Origin: Rhizobacter sp. SG703
GTDB lineage: Bacteria > Pseudomonadota > Gammaproteobacteria > Burkholderiales > Burkholderiaceae_C
Reading direction: 5' to 3'
Assembly: GCF_012275445.1 (NCBI RefSeq)
Contig: NZ_JAAZQK010000010.1
Location: forward strand, 1-64,000
Length of the DNA: 64,000 bases
The notes below the pieces were generated by a model that saw only the letters and a list, made by a program, of their open reading frames with translations, was not told where the DNA came from and made no database searches. Position numbers and translations under genes: made by a program. Shown here one piece after another: positions 1-10,674 of the stretch. Each line of letters begins with the position of its first letter. The first letter of the stretch is position 1.

Positions 1-111
1 CACCGTGCGGGTCACGGTCTGGCCGGCCGTCTGGGCCTGCGTTGCAACGCTCAACCCGAGCAGCGCCGCCAAGAACGCGGCCCGCATCATCTTGTGCTTC
101 GTCGTGCTCAT
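1..111 (-). CDS. Secreted protein, N-terminal fragment (left edge)
   Basis: Only the first 37 codons are inside the window; the reading frame is open to the edge. They encode a basic N-terminus followed by a hydrophobic stretch (about residues 10-23) and an Ala-Gln-Ala cleavage-like site, so the product is very probably exported. The ATG overlaps the TGA of the upstream SpvB-like gene in an ATGA junction, so the two are translationally coupled. In SpvB/TcaC systems the partner is often an RHS/YD-repeat protein; that identity is inference here, since no repeat is visible in 37 residues. Confidence 0.75.
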   Translation of the reverse strand, partial: MSTTKHKMMRAAFLAALLGLSVATQAQTAGQTVTRTV

Positions 112-3100
112 GTGCACTTCCCCGTCTTGATCGTGCCGCTCACCCCGATCGACGCAGTCGGAAAGTTTGCGCCGGAGATCTTGATGTTCTGGTTCAGCGT
201 TCCGGCGGTGCAGCCGGTGATGAACACGACGCCCACCGTGCACGACGCCCCCGCGCCGAGCTGTGCGCCATCCACGCAGGTGCCGCCCTGTCGCCCGAAG
301 TTCGCCCCGCCGGAAATCGCCGGCCACGTGAAGTTCAACGCCGCAGGCGCTGCGCCGGTGTTGGACACCGTCACCGTCTGCACCGCCGAGGTCTGGTCCA
401 TCCCATGGGAGCCGAATGCCAGTGAGGTGGGATTGACCGTCACCGTGGTGTTGCTCGGCGTCGGCAGCACCGTCAGCGTCACCGAGATGGGCGGCACGCT
501 GCCGCCCATCGACGAGGTGCCGGTGATCGTGCCGGTGTAGACGCCGGCCGCTGCGGACGAATCGATCCGGAAGCCGCCGCAGGACGTCGAGGCGCCGCAA
601 TTTGCCGTGGTGGGAACCAGTGTCAGCCCAGCCCCGCTGATCGACAGCGTCAAGGTCGTCGCCGTCGGCGCGCTGTTGATGTAGCCCACGTACACCGAGG
701 CCTGCGTCGGTGCCGTCGATGTGGCGCTGACCGAGTTCGATACCGCCGTGAGATTCGGCAGGATGTAGCCCGTGCCCGAGACGCTGAAGCTGTTCGCGTT
801 GAACGATGCCGCACTCATCGTGAGGCCGCTGCCACTGGCGCTGCCGGCACTGCCTGGCGCGAAGCTGACGGTCACCGGGCACGAACCGCCCGGCGCCACG
901 TTGCTGCACGCGCCGGTGTTGACCGCGAAGCCCGCCGGCAGGTTGACGACGGCGCTGTTGGCGGCCCAGTTGTAGGCCACGTTGCCGTCGTTGATCAGGT
1001 TCACGCCTTGCGACGCCGAACTGCCGACGGCCACGTTGCCGAAGGCGAGTGCGGTGCTGCTCCAGCGAGGCACCGCGCTCTGCGTGGTCCAGGTGACACC
1101 CGTCGAAGCGGGCGCCGTGGTCGCCCCGGCCGGCACGAAGCTCTGCGTCTGGCCGATCCCCGGCACATTGGTCGCCGCGGCGATCACCAGGTTGCAGCTG
1201 CCTCCGGTCGCCACCGCGCTGCAGCCATTGCTCGCCACGCTCAGCGGCGCTGCCAGCGCCGGCGAGGCCAGGCTCATCGGCAGGTTGCCGTCGTTGCGGT
1301 AGGTGGCTGTCACCGTCTGCGTCCCGCCGCCATACCAGGTTGCAGGCACGACGAGGTTCGCCGCCGAGGTCAGCGTGGCGATCGTGCCGGTGCCGTTGCC
1401 CGCCACCGGCAGCGCGAGGTTCACGCCATTCGCGAGGATGATACCGCCGGTGGCCCCGCCCTGCATGCGCGGATACGACCCCTGCACCTGCAGCGTGGCG
1501 CCGATGCCGTTGGCGATCGCCGTCGGCTTGAAGCTCACCGTCACCGTGCAGGCCGCGCCCGCCGCGAGGGCGGTGCCGCAGCTGTGCGTCAGCGCAAAGT
1601 CCCCCGGCTTCGTGCCGCTCAGCGCGATCGACAGGTTCGCGAGCGTGCCGCCGTTCGTCGCGTTGTTGGTCAGCGTCAAACTCTGCGCAGCGCTCGTCGT
1701 GTTCACCGGCACGTTGCCGAACGACAGGCTGCTCACGCTCGGCGTGGTGCTCGCCATCGAGAAGCCATAGCCCTGCTGCACCGTGTAGGTCGTGCCGGTC
1801 GCGCCGACCACCTGGTAGCCGATCTGGTCGGTGGCCGTGTAGCTGCCCGCGGTGGCCAGGCCGCCGGTGCCGAAGAAGGTCTGGCACGACGCACCGGGCG
1901 CAAGCACCGTGCTGCCCGGCTGGCAGTAGCCGGCCTGTCCCTGCCACGACCACATGCCCCCCGGCCCGGCGGCGGTCGTGTGTGCGGTGATCAGCAGCGA
2001 CACGCTGCTGTTGTTCTTGATCGTCGGCCAGTCGCCCGAGTCGGACGCCGCACCGATGGTGCTCCACTGCGTCGACACCGGCACGAAGACCAGCGGCGGC
2101 GGCGCCACCGTCAGCGACACCGCCTTCGACGCGGCGCTGCCCGCCGGCGACGGCGTCGCACTCAGCGTGCCGCCGTAGGTGCCGGCGGCGGCGCCCGAGG
2201 TCAGCACCACCGCGCCGCAGTCGGCGGTGTTCGCCGAGCAGTTGGCCGGGCCGTTCACCGTCATGCCCGCCGGCGCGGCGTATGCGATCGATGCGGCCAC
2301 CGTCTGGCCGGTGTTGCCCAGCGTGCAACTCATCCACGCCAGCGCCGGCATGGCCGCCGGGCTCGAGGTGTTGCAGGCCGAGAAGGTCAATGCAGCCGGC
2401 GTCGCCGCGACGTCGCCCGCCTGCTGCGCCGACTTGGCCACCACAGACTTGCGCAGCAGCCCGATCAACCACGGGCCGGTGAGGTTGTCGTAGGTGTTCG
2501 TCGTGGTCGTCGTGAAGCTGTCGCCCCCGCCGCTCACCGTCTCGCTGCTCGACGTGATGTTGCCGAAGGCGTCGATGCCGTTCGCATTGACCTGCGTCGT
2601 GCGCGTCACCATCAGCGCGTTGTTCAGGTCGCGCGTGATGCTCGTACTGCTGCTTGTGTAGGTGAACAGCGCGCCACCGGTGGTCGCGAACGACGCGAGG
2701 GTGCTGTCGGTCTGGCTCAGCACGACGCCGTTGGCCTGCGTGGCCTTGGTCTGCACCGGCATGCCGATGAACGGGTCGTCCTGCTTGAAGCGGCTCAGCG
2801 TGGTGGTGCCGGTGGCTTGGTCGGTCGATTCGATCGTCTCGAAACCCACCGAGCCCAGGCCCTGCTGGTTGCTGCGCAGGCCCTGGTAGCGGTAGTCGGT
2901 GCTGAGCCAGCCGCCCTGCCCGTTGGCGACGCGGCGCTGCGCCACCAGCGGCGGGCCGCTGACGGTGTTGCGCAGCGGCCAGGCGACATCCGCGCCGCGC
3001 GTGTAGACGCTGGTGTCGTCCATGCGCTTGTAGCTGAACTGCGTCTGGTGGCCCTCGCCGTCGGTCACCGACTCGAGCAGATCGGTGGTGCCGCCGTTGC

Positions 3101-5303
3101 CGGTCAGCGCCACGTACCAACTGCCCGCGGAGTTGCTCGCGGCGATGTAGTAGGCGCGGTCCGGGATGCCGTCGCCGTTGAAGTCGCCGACGTAGGTGGC
3201 CGTCGGAGTGCCCGGTGTAGCCATGGTCCATGCGCGGCAGGCCACGTTGACGCCGCCGCCGTAGGTGGCGCCGAACTGATACGGCGCGCTGTCGCCCATC
3301 TGGCAGACCGATGCGCTGCCGGCCGGATCGGCTCGGCCATCGCCGTCGTAATCGCCGACGTTGGCGTCGGAGTACCCGCCGTGCGCGAAGTCACCCAGGA
3401 TCGGCGAGCACGACCAGGACACGCCGGTCGAGCGGCACACCTTGGCCGAATAGACGCCGTTCAGCGAATGCGAGTCCAGTGCGTCGCTGTAGCTGTCGTA
3501 CGGGTCGCCGTTCTGGTCGCCCAGGATGGTCGTGCCCGGGTCGGGGATCGGCGGCAGAAAGAAGTCGGTGGCGCCCATCAGCCGGGAGCGCACCAGCCCC
3601 TGGTCGGTCGACAGGAACACGCTTGCATCGCTCCAAGCCCCCGACTTCTCGGTGATGAGGAAGTCGGCGCGTCCGTCACCGTTGAAGTCCCCGGTCACCT
3701 TCTTGATGGTCGGGCCGCTCTCCCAATCCGTCAGCGTGGCCAGCACGAACTCGGCGGTGTCGTAGGCGATGCAGCCACCGCCGGTGGCCACGCCGGTGCA
3801 CAACCTGGAGCCGCCCTTGCTGCCGTTCTTGTCGACGGCAAGGATGTCGTCGCGCCCGTCGCCATTGAAGTCGGCCACCGGGCCGCCGAAGCTCGGGCCG
3901 GCCCAGTCGCTGCACGAGAAGCCGCTGCCGGTCGAAAGACACACGCTCCAGGTGGATGAGCCCACGACGGGAATCCATGCGATGTCCATGCGGCCGTCGC
4001 CATTGAAATCGCCCTGCGCCACCCCGCGATCGCCGTTGGCCGGTCCGGCCCACGACTGGCATGTGAAGGTCGTGCGCCGCGACAGGCACACGCGCCAGTT
4101 GCCGTTGCCATCCGAGCGCGCCAGGTCGACCGCGCCATCGCCGTCGAAGTCGCCCATCAGCACCTGCGTCTGCACCTGCTGCGTCTTGCTGCCGAGCTTC
4201 TGGTTCACCGGCATCAGTTCCTGCAGCTGCGGCACCGGGCCGCCCCAGTTGCCGCTGCCGGCAGCCGCAAAGGTCTCCGCCGCGGGGTCGCGCACCGTCC
4301 ACGCGAAGCGCGTTGCGGGCAGGCAATTGCCCGCGCTGTCGCAATCGCTGATCGCATCAACCAAGCTGCGACCGTTGATCGGGTTGGTCTTGTAGGCCAC
4401 GCGGTAGTCGCGCACCAGCGTGCCGCCGCTGCCGTCGGCCGCGGTGTCGACGCGCGTCTGGATCGCCGTCAGCCGCTGCGTGCGGCTCAGCAGGTTGCCG
4501 GCGACATAGCCTTGCCACGGGTCGGGCCGGGTCTCGTAGACGAAGTTGACCGCGTTGTACGGTAGCAGCCCGGTGCTGTCGTTGCCGGTGTAGCGGATGC
4601 GCGTCGGCACCATCTCGCCAAGCGCGCTGTTCTTCGCGTAGCTGATGGTGGAATAGCTGCCGCGCCGGTCCTGCGAGCGCGACAGCGCCCAGCGCAGGTT
4701 GCGCGTGCCGCCTTGCACGTCGAAGGTGGCGTCGGCCGTGCCGCCGTAGGTCATCACCTGCCCGGACTTCAGGTAGACCCTCCAGGAATCAGGGCCCTTC
4801 GCCGCGTCGGTGATGGTCGGCACGATCTTGCTGAAGCCGTCGATGCGCGTGCGGTACTCGGTGCCGTTCGAGCCGGTCGCCGGCAGCAGCCGCTGGCCGT
4901 CCAGGCAGAACTGGTCGTTCGCATCGAGCGACACCGCCGTGCGCACCTTGTCGATCGCCAGCGTCTTGCCGCAGCGCGCAATGCTCGACTGACCGCCCAC
5001 GGCCCAGCCGCGCCCGAGCGTGCCCATGCCGGACTGGCTCGAATAGTTCAGCGACACGCCGGGCGCCATGCCCGCCGTGCCCGGCGGCACCGCGATCGAC
5101 ACCGAGTATGTCGCCGCACCGGCGCCCACCGAGGCCCGTCCGGCGAGGCTGCCGGACACCGCACCCGACAGGTTCGGCGGCTGGATCGTCACGGCGGTCT
5201 GCGCGAGCGCCATCGTCGGAATGCAGACGAGAGCGAGCACCGAGGCCGCCACTGCGACGGCCGTGCGTGGCCGCGCCACGGCCACATGACGTGAATGATT
5301 CAA
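108..5303 (-). CDS. SpvB-like secreted protein with FG-GAP/VCBS and Ig-like repeats
   Basis: A protein of about 1730 residues. A signal peptide ends at an Ala-Leu-Ala-Gln site. It is followed by an SpvB N-terminal-type module (GVSLNYSSQSG and GRGWAVGG motifs). Next come at least six FG-GAP/VCBS calcium-loop motifs of the form DxDGDGxxD (for example GDFDGDGAVD, GDFNGDGRMD), and a middle region ending in a YD-like TYDNLTG element. The C-terminal third is several Ig-like repeats of the 'choice-of-anchor D' type (SLSFGNVPVNT, ALAFGNVAVGS, SLAFGSHGMD). SpvB modules usually lead into RHS repeats; here they end in adhesin-like repeats. No early in-frame ATG exists. TTG at 5303 has GGGGGA about six bases upstream and is preferred over GTG at 5333. 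A cell-surface or toxin-delivery role is inferred. Confidence 0.85.
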   Translation of the reverse strand: MNHSRHVAVARPRTAVAVAASVLALVCIPTMALAQTAVTIQPPNLSGAVSGSLAGRASVGAGAATYSVSIAVPPGTAGMAPGVSLNYSSQSGMGTLGRGWAVGGQSSIARCGKTLAIDKVRTAVSLDANDQFCLDGQRLLPATGSNGTEYRTRIDGFSKIVPTITDAAKGPDSWRVYLKSGQVMTYGGTADATFDVQGGTRNLRWALSRSQDRRGSYSTISYAKNSALGEMVPTRIRYTGNDSTGLLPYNAVNFVYETRPDPWQGYVAGNLLSRTQRLTAIQTRVDTAADGSGGTLVRDYRVAYKTNPINGRSLVDAISDCDSAGNCLPATRFAWTVRDPAAETFAAAGSGNWGGPVPQLQELMPVNQKLGSKTQQVQTQVLMGDFDGDGAVDLARSDGNGNWRVCLSRRTTFTCQSWAGPANGDRGVAQGDFNGDGRMDIAWIPVVGSSTWSVCLSTGSGFSCSDWAGPSFGGPVADFNGDGRDDILAVDKNGSKGGSRLCTGVATGGGCIAYDTAEFVLATLTDWESGPTIKKVTGDFNGDGRADFLITEKSGAWSDASVFLSTDQGLVRSRLMGATDFFLPPIPDPGTTILGDQNGDPYDSYSDALDSHSLNGVYSAKVCRSTGVSWSCSPILGDFAHGGYSDANVGDYDGDGRADPAGSASVCQMGDSAPYQFGATYGGGVNVACRAWTMATPGTPTATYVGDFNGDGIPDRAYYIAASNSAGSWYVALTGNGGTTDLLESVTDGEGHQTQFSYKRMDDTSVYTRGADVAWPLRNTVSGPPLVAQRRVANGQGGWLSTDYRYQGLRSNQQGLGSVGFETIESTDQATGTTTLSRFKQDDPFIGMPVQTKATQANGVVLSQTDSTLASFATTGGALFTYTSSSTSITRDLNNALMVTRTTQVNANGIDAFGNITSSSETVSGGGDSFTTTTTNTYDNLTGPWLIGLLRKSVVAKSAQQAGDVAATPAALTFSACNTSSPAAMPALAWMSCTLGNTGQTVAASIAYAAPAGMTVNGPANCSANTADCGAVVLTSGAAAGTYGGTLSATPSPAGSAASKAVSLTVAPPPLVFVPVSTQWSTIGAASDSGDWPTIKNNSSVSLLITAHTTAAGPGGMWSWQGQAGYCQPGSTVLAPGASCQTFFGTGGLATAGSYTATDQIGYQVVGATGTTYTVQQGYGFSMASTTPSVSSLSFGNVPVNTTSAAQSLTLTNNATNGGTLANLSIALSGTKPGDFALTHSCGTALAAGAACTVTVSFKPTAIANGIGATLQVQGSYPRMQGGATGGIILANGVNLALPVAGNGTGTIATLTSAANLVVPATWYGGGTQTVTATYRNDGNLPMSLASPALAAPLSVASNGCSAVATGGSCNLVIAAATNVPGIGQTQSFVPAGATTAPASTGVTWTTQSAVPRWSSTALAFGNVAVGSSASQGVNLINDGNVAYNWAANSAVVNLPAGFAVNTGACSNVAPGGSCPVTVSFAPGSAGSASGSGLTMSAASFNANSFSVSGTGYILPNLTAVSNSVSATSTAPTQASVYVGYINSAPTATTLTLSISGAGLTLVPTTANCGASTSCGGFRIDSSAAAGVYTGTITGTSSMGGSVPPISVTLTVLPTPSNTTVTVNPTSLAFGSHGMDQTSAVQTVTVSNTGAAPAALNFTWPAISGGANFGRQGGTCVDGAQLGAGASCTVGVVFITGCTAGTLNQNIKISGANFPTASIGVSGTIKTGKCT

Positions 5304-5505
5304 GGATTTCCCCCAATGAGCTTCAAGCACCACGCCATGCGCATCGATCGTGCGACTTTGGCTGTGCCGCGCAACCGTCGGTGCGTCAGCAGTGGGAGTG
5401 CACGTTATGAACGGCGCAAGGGCTCGTCAAGACACTCCGATGGGGGTGTTGCGAATCAGCGAACGGGCCATTCGCTGCATTCAATCTCCACAATGTCCTG
5501 CCAAC

Positions 5506-7008
<1,503 letters not shown>

Positions 7009-7015
7009 GGACGGA

Positions 7016-7780
7016 TCATGTCGCGACTTCGCACTGGACTCCAGCGTCGGCCAGCAATGAAGGGAAGGGCTCCGGCGGCGCCTGGTCGGTGAACAGCGCA
7101 TCGATCTCGGCGAAGCCCGCCACCTGCACCATCGCCGGCCGGTTGAACTTGCTGTGGTCGGCGGCCACCCACACCTGGCGCGACTGCTCGATGATCGCGC
7201 GCGCCACCTTCACCTCGCGGAAATCGAAGTCGCGCAGCGTGCCGTCGCTCTCGATGCCCGAGATGCCGATCAGCCCGATGTCGACCTTGAACTGCTTGAT
7301 GAAATCGACCGTCGCCTCGCCGACGATGCCGCGGTCGCGCGAGCGCACCACGCCGCCGGCGACGATCACCTCGCAGTCGGGGTTGTCCGACAGGATCGCC
7401 GCGACGTTCAGGTTGTTGGTGATCACCCGCAGCCCCTTGTGCCGCATCAGCTCGCGCGCGATCGCCTCGGTGGTGGTGCCGATGTTCAGGATCAGCGAGC
7501 AGCCTTCCGGCACGCCCTGCGCGACGCTGCGCGCGATGCGCTGCTTGGCCTGCTCGTTGAGCTGCTGGCGCTGCCGGTACGCGATGTTCTCGGTGGTCGA
7601 ACTCGGCAGCCGCACGCCGCCATGGAAGCGCGACAGCAGCCCGGCATCGGACAGCAGCTTCACGTCGCGCCGCACCGTCTGCAGCGTCACGCCGAACTGC
7701 TCCGACAGCGCCTCCACCGTCGCCGTGCCGCGCGCGCGCACCTCGTCGAGCAGCAGCGATTGGCGCGGGTTCGGGGTCAT
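7016..7780 (-). CDS. glpR: DeoR-family glycerol-3-phosphate regulon repressor
   Basis: A 254-residue DeoR-type regulator. It has an N-terminal winged helix-turn-helix ([22 protein letters not shown], about residues 23-44, then RFHGGVRLP). The C-terminal sugar-phosphate sensor domain carries the conserved phosphate-binding [12 protein letters not shown] motif and the ITNNLNVA segment. In this family the ligand is glycerol-3-phosphate, which relieves repression. It is first in the glpR-glpK unit and faces glpD across a 185-base gap with AACGAAA-type palindromes, the likely operators. The start at 7780 is set by the family N-terminus; a longer open frame upstream reads non-coding DNA. Confidence 0.93.
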   Translation of the reverse strand: MTPNPRQSLLLDEVRARGTATVEALSEQFGVTLQTVRRDVKLLSDAGLLSRFHGGVRLPSSTTENIAYRQRQQLNEQAKQRIARSVAQGVPEGCSLILNIGTTTEAIARELMRHKGLRVITNNLNVAAILSDNPDCEVIVAGGVVRSRDRGIVGEATVDFIKQFKVDIGLIGISGIESDGTLRDFDFREVKVARAIIEQSRQVWVAADHSKFNRPAMVQVAGFAEIDALFTDQAPPEPFPSLLADAGVQCEVAT

Positions 7781-7805
7781 GGCGGCGGAGGGTACCGAAA
7801 GCCCG

Positions 7806-7887
7806 AACGAAAACAGATGCTGGATTCCCTGGGTTGCATTGCTTTCGTTTTTCGCATAAAACGAAAAAAGAAGATCAGAAACGAACC
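7806..7887. promoter_or_regulatory. Probable GlpR operators between glpR and glpD
   Basis: The divergent gap contains a perfect inverted repeat, TTTCGTTTT (7843-7851) and AAAACGAAA (7858-7866), with a six-base spacer. Half-site-like copies AACGAAAAC at 7806-7814 and GAAACGAACC at 7878-7887 flank it. The AT-rich sites stand out from their surroundings and resemble TTTCG-type GlpR sites. Assignment to GlpR is inferred from position and the family. Confidence 0.65.
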
Positions 7888-7965
7888 GAATCGAACAGAT
7901 CGTCGAACAACAACGCCGGACCGCCCCTTTGCGGTCGGCCAAACGTCGATGGGCCAGGAGACAGA

Positions 7966-9612
7966 GTGTTGAACCAAGCGTTGCCGGGTGAAGTGGACGT
8001 GCTCGTCGTGGGCGGCGGCATCAATGGTGCCGGCATTGCGCGCGACCTGGCAGGCCGCGGCGTGCGGGTGCTGATGTGCGAGAAGGACGACCTGGCGCAG
8101 CACACCTCGTCGGCGTCGACCAAGCTGATCCACGGCGGCCTGCGCTACCTGGAGTACTACGAGTTCTCGCTGGTGCGCAAGGCGCTGGCCGAGCGCGAGG
8201 TGCTGCTGAAGGGTGCCCCGCACATCATGTGGCCGCTGCGCTTCGTGATGCCGCACGACGCCAGCATGCGGCCGGTGTGGATGATCCGCGCCGGGCTGTT
8301 CCTGTACGACCACCTGGCCAAGCGCGAAGTGCTGGCCGGGTCGCGCACGGTGTCGCTGCGCGAACACCCGGCCGGCGCACCGCTGAAGCCGCAGTACACG
8401 CGCGGCTTCGTCTACTCCGACGGCTGGGTCGACGACGCGCGGCTGGTGGTGCTGAACGCCCGCGACGCCGCCGACCGCGGTGCGACGGTGTTGACGCGCT
8501 GGCGCTGCATCGATGCGCAACGCGGAGGCACCGCCTGGCGCGTCACGCTGCAGGCCGGCGACGGCCGCACGCACACGCTGACCGCGCGCGCACTGGTCAA
8601 CGCGGCCGGCCCGTGGGCCGCGCAGTTCCTCGCCGAAGGCACGCATGCGCCGCGCGCCCGCTCGCTGCGCCTGGTGAAAGGCAGCCACATCGTCGTGCGC
8701 AAGCTGTTCGACCACGACCATGCCTACATCTTCCAGAACCCGGACCGCCGCATCATCTTCGCGATCCCGTACCAGGACGGCGAGTTCACGCTGATCGGCA
8801 CCACCGATGTCGAGCACCACGGCGCGATCGGCGACGCCCGCATCGACGACGGCGAGATCGCCTACCTGTGCGAACAGGCGAGCCGCTATTTCGCGAAACC
8901 GGTCGTGCCGGCCGACGTGGTGTGGACGTATTCCGGCGTGCGGCCGCTGCTGGACGACGAGTCGGGCGATCCGTCGGCCGTCACTCGCGATTACTCGCTC
9001 GAGTTGAGCCTCACGCAAGCGAGCGCCCCGAGCGCCGGGCCGCCCCAAGCTCGGGGCGAGCCCCCTCGGGAGGCGGGCGCGCAGCGACCGGGGGCTCCAC
9101 TTCTTTCGGTGTGGGGCGGCAAGATCACCACCTTCCGCAAGCTGGCCGAGGAAGCGGCCGACCTGCTGGCCGCGCCGCTCGGCACCGCCCGCGGCGCATG
9201 GACGGCCGGCGCCTTCCTGCCCGGCGGCGACCTCAGCGTATGGATCGGCGACCCGCAGCGGCCCGACACCGACTTCGCGCGCTTCGAGCAGGCCTTTGCG
9301 CTGCGCCACCCGCAGCTGTCGGCGGCGATGCGCCACCGGCTCGCGCGCTGCTATGGCTCGCGCGTGCAGGAGCTGCTGGCCGACGGTGCCGGCGCCGAGG
9401 TGGTGCCCGGGCTGCACGAGGCCGAACTGAACTACCTGCACGACCACGAATGGGCGCGAGAGCCCGACGACGTGCTGTGGCGGCGCACCAAGCTCGGCCT
9501 GCACCTGACACCGGCCCAGCGCGAACAGGTGGCCCGCTGGTGCGCCCAACACTGGCACGGCACGCCCGGCGCGGCACCGCAGACGAGACCTTCGGAGACC
9601 TCATGGAATTGA
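7966..9612 (+). CDS. glpD: Aerobic glycerol-3-phosphate dehydrogenase with in-frame repeat insertion
   Basis: FAD-dependent membrane-associated enzyme oxidising sn-glycerol-3-phosphate to dihydroxyacetone phosphate and passing electrons to quinone. The 548-residue protein has the FAD fold (VDVLVVGGGINGAGIARDLAGRG), the family motifs SSASTKLIHGGLRYLEYYEF and LLSVWGGKITTFRKLAEEAA, and the C-terminal domain. The GTG at 7966 follows AGGAG by five bases; a TTG at 7969 is possible. Between Leu-Glu-Leu and Ala-Pro-Leu-Leu-Ser-Val it carries about 28 extra residues rich in Pro, Ala, Gly and Arg, encoded by DNA matching a repeat found elsewhere in the window. It overlaps glpS by 10 bases. Confidence 0.95.
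   Translation: MLNQALPGEVDVLVVGGGINGAGIARDLAGRGVRVLMCEKDDLAQHTSSASTKLIHGGLRYLEYYEFSLVRKALAEREVLLKGAPHIMWPLRFVMPHDASMRPVWMIRAGLFLYDHLAKREVLAGSRTVSLREHPAGAPLKPQYTRGFVYSDGWVDDARLVVLNARDAADRGATVLTRWRCIDAQRGGTAWRVTLQAGDGRTHTLTARALVNAAGPWAAQFLAEGTHAPRARSLRLVKGSHIVVRKLFDHDHAYIFQNPDRRIIFAIPYQDGEFTLIGTTDVEHHGAIGDARIDDGEIAYLCEQASRYFAKPVVPADVVWTYSGVRPLLDDESGDPSAVTRDYSLELSLTQASAPSAGPPQARGEPPREAGAQRPGAPLLSVWGGKITTFRKLAEEAADLLAAPLGTARGAWTAGAFLPGGDLSVWIGDPQRPDTDFARFEQAFALRHPQLSAAMRHRLARCYGSRVQELLADGAGAEVVPGLHEAELNYLHDHEWAREPDDVLWRRTKLGLHLTPAQREQVARWCAQHWHGTPGAAPQTRPSETSWN
9010..9095 (+). repeat. Palindromic GC-rich repeat inserted in glpD
   Basis: This stretch shares CCGAGCGCCGGGCCGC, CCCCAAG and CCCCTCGGG blocks, in the same order, with intergenic repeats at 57.0 and 57.9 kb. 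It lies inside glpD, keeps the reading frame, and adds about 28 residues just before the conserved LLSVWGGK motif. Confidence 0.75.
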
Positions 9613-10673
9613 CGCTGGAGCGCATCGGCAAGCAGGTCGGTGCGCAGACCCACCTCTACCCGCTGGACCTGACCCTGGTCCCGCGTGCGGTGACCGTGCT
9701 GCTCGGCGCGACGCAGGCCGGCAAGACCTCGCTGATGCGCCTGATGGCGGGGCTGGACACGCCGACGCAAGGCCGCGTGCTGGCCGATGGCCGCGACGTG
9801 ACCGGCCTGCCGGTGCGCGAGCGCAACGTGTCGATGGTCTACCAGCAGTTCATCAACTACCCGTCGATGACGGTGGCCGACAACATCGCGTCGCCGCTGA
9901 AGTTGCGCGGCGAAAAAGGGATTGCCGAACGCGTGCAGGAGCTCGCGAAGCGGCTGCACATCGAACCCTTCCTGAAGCGGCTGCCGGCCGAGCTGTCGGG
10001 CGGCCAGCAGCAGCGCGTGGCGCTGGCGCGGGCGCTGGCGAAGAAGGCGCCGCTGATGCTGCTCGACGAGCCGCTGGTGAACCTGGACTACAAGCTGCGC
10101 GAGGAACTGCGCGACGAGTTGTCGCAGCTGTTCGCGGCCGGCGAATCGACCGTCGTCTACGCGACCACCGAGCCGACCGAAGCACTGCTGCTCGGCGGCT
10201 ACACCGCGGTGATGGATGCCGGCGAGCTGCTGCAGTACGGCCCGACCGCCGAGGTGTTCCACCGCCCGCAGTCGATCCGCGTCGCGCGCGCCTTCAGCGA
10301 CCCGCCGATGAACCTGGTCGAGGGCACGCACGCGAGCATCGGCATCAGCCTGCAGGCGGGCGTGAACCTGTCGGTGCCGCTGCCGGCGTCGAGCACGCCG
10401 GCGCTGACGATCGGCATCCGCGCCAGTGCATTGCGCGTGCGCCAGCGCGACGGCGACATCGCGTTGAGCGGCAAGGTCGAGCTGGCCGAAATCTCCGGAT
10501 CGGACACCTTCGTGCACGTCGACACACCGATCGGCGAGCTGGTGGCGCAGCTGACCGGGGTGCACCAGTTCACGCTCGGCGAGGCGGTGACGCTGTACCT
10601 GAACGCGGCGCAGGTGCATGTGTTCGATTCGGCGGGCAAGCTGCTCGTCGCCCCGCATCGGGAAGGCATCTGA
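9603..10673 (+). CDS. glpS: Glycerol-3-phosphate/glycerol ABC transporter ATPase, subunit 1
   Basis: One of two ATPases powering the importer encoded by this operon, named after the rhizobial glpSTPQUV system. In the 356-residue protein the Walker A is GATQAGKT (35-42), the ABC signature LSGGQ (131-135) is intact and Walker B is LMLLDE (151-156). The H-loop is altered: where family members read THD, this one reads TTE, so the switch histidine is replaced by Thr189. A C-terminal MalK-type regulatory (TOBE) domain follows. The ATG lies 10 bases inside the end of glpD, implying coupling. It probably pairs with the next ATPase in an asymmetric heterodimer. Confidence 0.9.
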   Translation: MELTLERIGKQVGAQTHLYPLDLTLVPRAVTVLLGATQAGKTSLMRLMAGLDTPTQGRVLADGRDVTGLPVRERNVSMVYQQFINYPSMTVADNIASPLKLRGEKGIAERVQELAKRLHIEPFLKRLPAELSGGQQQRVALARALAKKAPLMLLDEPLVNLDYKLREELRDELSQLFAAGESTVVYATTEPTEALLLGGYTAVMDAGELLQYGPTAEVFHRPQSIRVARAFSDPPMNLVEGTHASIGISLQAGVNLSVPLPASSTPALTIGIRASALRVRQRDGDIALSGKVELAEISGSDTFVHVDTPIGELVAQLTGVHQFTLGEAVTLYLNAAQVHVFDSAGKLLVAPHREGI

Positions 10674-10674
10674 C

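Noticed and set aside
1008..3959. Long plus-strand open frame of 983 codons
   Set aside because: It is antisense to the SpvB-like gene, Arg/His/Ala-rich without family motifs, the usual shadow in GC-rich DNA.
7834..7965. Upstream extension of glpD
   Set aside because: It covers the operator palindromes; the GTG at 7966 has an AGGAG site and gives the family N-terminus.
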